A DNA stretch of 41,897 bases from Sporisorium sorghi (Eukaryota > Basidiomycota > Ustilaginomycetes > Ustilaginales > Ustilaginaceae). Location of the stretch: assembly GCA_023212695.1 (NCBI GenBank), contig JALCCG010000188.1, positions 1-41,897 on the forward strand, read 5' to 3'. Both the position numbers and the translations under genes were made by a program. The notes under the pieces are model-generated. The model ran no database searches and was not told the origin of the DNA. It saw only the letters and a program-made list of their open reading frames with translations. This document shows positions 40,535 through 41,897 of this stretch, piece after piece. Numbering within the stretch: the first letter of the stretch is position 1; each line of letters begins with the position of its first letter.

Positions 40535-40759
40535 AAGATTCGAAGGCTTTTTCGAAGGGTTGCAACCGCTTTCGACAGCAGAAGGAAGCGATTTTTTTAG
40601 CGTGAATCGTTCGAAGGTTTAAGCGAACCCGCCCACGCGGACAAATGCGCTCGGGTCTGACGTAGCGGTGCTACTGCATGAGCATCGCATCGATTCTCGG
40701 ACTGTCACACCCGTTGCGATGGATGCACAACAGCTGCGCATCCCCGCTTGCGCTACTTC

Positions 40760-40786
40760 TTTTTTTTTTTTTTTTTTTTTTTTTTT
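40760..40786. repeat. Poly(T) tract of 27 nt
   Basis: An uninterrupted T-run followed by CTTTTTCTTTTCCC. Same strand polarity as the tracts at 39519 and 41827. Confidence 0.85.
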
Positions 40787-41819
40787 CTTTTTCTTTTCCC
40801 TGGTCGGTCGAGTCCCGGATCCGAGATCGAAGGAAGCATAGCCGCGGAGGCGATGTACCCAAATCGTATCGCATCGTTTTCAGACTTGCTAATTAGCCTT
40901 CCCCGTCTCATGCGAGAGGTCTGAACCAACATCCGTGATTGTGGAGCCGGTTCGAGCCCTGACCTTCCTCGGAGCGACGAACAGGAAATAAGGAGAGAAT
41001 GTCTTTTATCGATGTGATGTCCATCAGGTGCCACTTCGACTGCTGGGTCTGGACGGGTGGTCTTGTACCGCAGTGTCGTATCCGCTGTCTTGCTCGTGAA
41101 TCTCTCACCACTATTCGCCCGACCATGCTATCAGAGCCACTGTGAAAAGAGGAACGACGGCTGGCGACGAGTCGAGAGTGATGGCTCCCAACTTTATTCA
41201 ACGTCTCGGGTCAAGCCCACTTTGTGACAACCAATCGTGGGGAAGATGCCAAGCATGAGCTGCAAATGATCAACACCAAGTCCAGACTTTTCTGATCGAA
41301 CGTCCCGTGTCTGCGTCGAGCTACCCGTGCATGCGCGCGCGCGTGTCTCTCCGCTGCCGTGGTGCTGTTGCTTCTGCAGCATGGAATCGATTGGCTGATT
41401 TGTTTGCAGTTGGTGCCTGCTTCGACGTTCGCTTTTTGCGTAAGCTGGGGGGATGATCAGCTGGCATCCAAGTCTGGAACAAGTGTGGCTGCTGGCAGGG
41501 CACAGGCTTGCTTTTTTCCCTTCTTTTTCTGTCTCCGATTCCGGTCTCTTTTGTGGCTGTCATACGGCATAGATCTGTGTGATGCAGCGAGGTTTGCTTG
41601 TTCGACCGCATCGGTGTTCATGCTGCCCTCGTTCCTGAAGCCTGAGACGGGATCCAGCTCGGTCAAGTCGGGCATCTCTCCGCACCAGCACGAGTCGCAG
41701 CACGATGTGCTCTAGTGAAGAGCGGCCCTGAGCAGATGTTGGACGGGACATGGCACAGCCATGGTCGACTTCATTCAGCATCGTCCGAGAGCGATGCACA
41801 AGCAATGAAAACAAATCTC

Positions 41820-41826
<7 letters not shown>

Positions 41827-41897
<71 letters not shown>
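41827..41897. repeat. Terminal poly(T) run of at least 71 nt
   Basis: The window ends inside an uninterrupted T-run preceded by TTTCTC. Its full length is unknown. It is either a genuine very long homopolymer or retroelement poly(A) tail on the opposite strand, or an assembly/contig-end artefact. Confidence 0.85.

Larger units (their letters stand above)
36973..41826. other. Gene-poor right end
   Basis: About 4.9 kb without a confident gene, in contrast to the packed region before it. It contains long homopolymers (separately listed), a CCAGCCAG-type short repeat near 39225-39250, scattered short coding-like stretches (37836-38006, 40150-40534) and no telomere-type or rRNA sequence that I can see. 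It may be a repeat-flanking, subtelomeric or otherwise fast-evolving region. Confidence 0.5.

Noticed and set aside
40949..40959. GGTTCGAGCCC resembling a tRNA B box
   Set aside because: The flanking bases do not form a T-stem, and no A box, anticodon arm or acceptor stem can be folded around it.
41359..41715. 118-codon plus-strand frame near the right end
   Set aside because: Coding bias is weak, a pyrimidine-rich stretch (CTTTTTTCCCTTCTTTTTC) runs through it, and no motif is seen; a random ORF is the simpler explanation.
1..41897. CRISPR arrays, telomeric repeats, rRNA genes, complete transposons
   Set aside because: No regularly spaced repeats, no TTAGGG arrays, no rRNA-like conserved cores and no transposase or reverse transcriptase motifs were seen on either strand.

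Overview
The window looks like a gene-dense piece of a basidiomycete nuclear genome, most probably a smut fungus or its yeast-like relatives (Ustilaginomycetes). The evidence is about 55-60% GC coding sequence with a strong bias for C or G at the third codon position, short introns of 67-168 nt with GTAAGT or GTGAGT donors, short intergenic spaces, and fungal housekeeping proteins such as a fused folate-synthesis enzyme, EMP70/TM9 and TRAPP Bet5. The exact species cannot be fixed from the sequence alone.

Layout. 1-1437: short repeats and an unrecognised spliced minus-strand membrane-associated gene. 1436-3646: GCN5 histone acetyltransferase. 4621-7426: AP180-type clathrin adaptor. 7427-9357: gene-poor, with a twin hairpin. 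9358-10431: a lineage-specific protein with a zinc-cluster-like cysteine array. 10496-10588: a decayed copy of part of the neighbouring formate dehydrogenase gene. 10750-11940: formate dehydrogenase (minus). 12041-14181: no confident gene. 14182-14472: small hydrophilic protein. 14646-17426: trifunctional FOL1 (minus). 18154-22443: SMG6-like NMD nuclease. 22596-24338: DNAJC3/p58IPK-like ER co-chaperone (minus). 24826-26518: unknown multi-pass membrane protein (minus). 26827-28239: BMT5-like rRNA methyltransferase. 28330-29877: SERINC/TMS1 (minus). 30337-32253: EMP70/TM9 (minus). 32614-33781: TRAPP subunit BET5 in four exons. 33858-35308: mevalonate diphosphate decarboxylase in three exons (minus). 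35811-36749: BRX1 (minus). 36750-41897: about 5 kb without a convincing gene, with long poly(A)/poly(T) tracts and ending in an uninterrupted T-run of at least 71 nt.

The genes do not form one pathway. They are a normal syntenic set for chromatin (GCN5), ribosome assembly (BMT5, BRX1), RNA decay (SMG6), the secretory and endocytic route (AP180, DNAJC3, EMP70, BET5) and metabolism (FOL1, FDH, MVD1, SERINC). Most neighbours are convergent or divergent pairs, and convergent stops are often less than 160 bp apart, so transcript overlap is likely. Three genes (AP180, FDH, BET5) have 8-9 nt first coding exons, so their true starts are invisible to simple ORF calling.

I did not find a clearly new multi-gene system. 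The items most worth follow-up are the FDH fragment lying antisense to FDH mRNA beside the cysteine-cluster gene, the array of Prk1-type phosphosites in the AP180 homologue, the STAP variant in the DHPS substrate loop of FOL1, a small secreted-protein candidate in the gene-poor right end, and an AAATTT-centred motif that recurs in the promoters.
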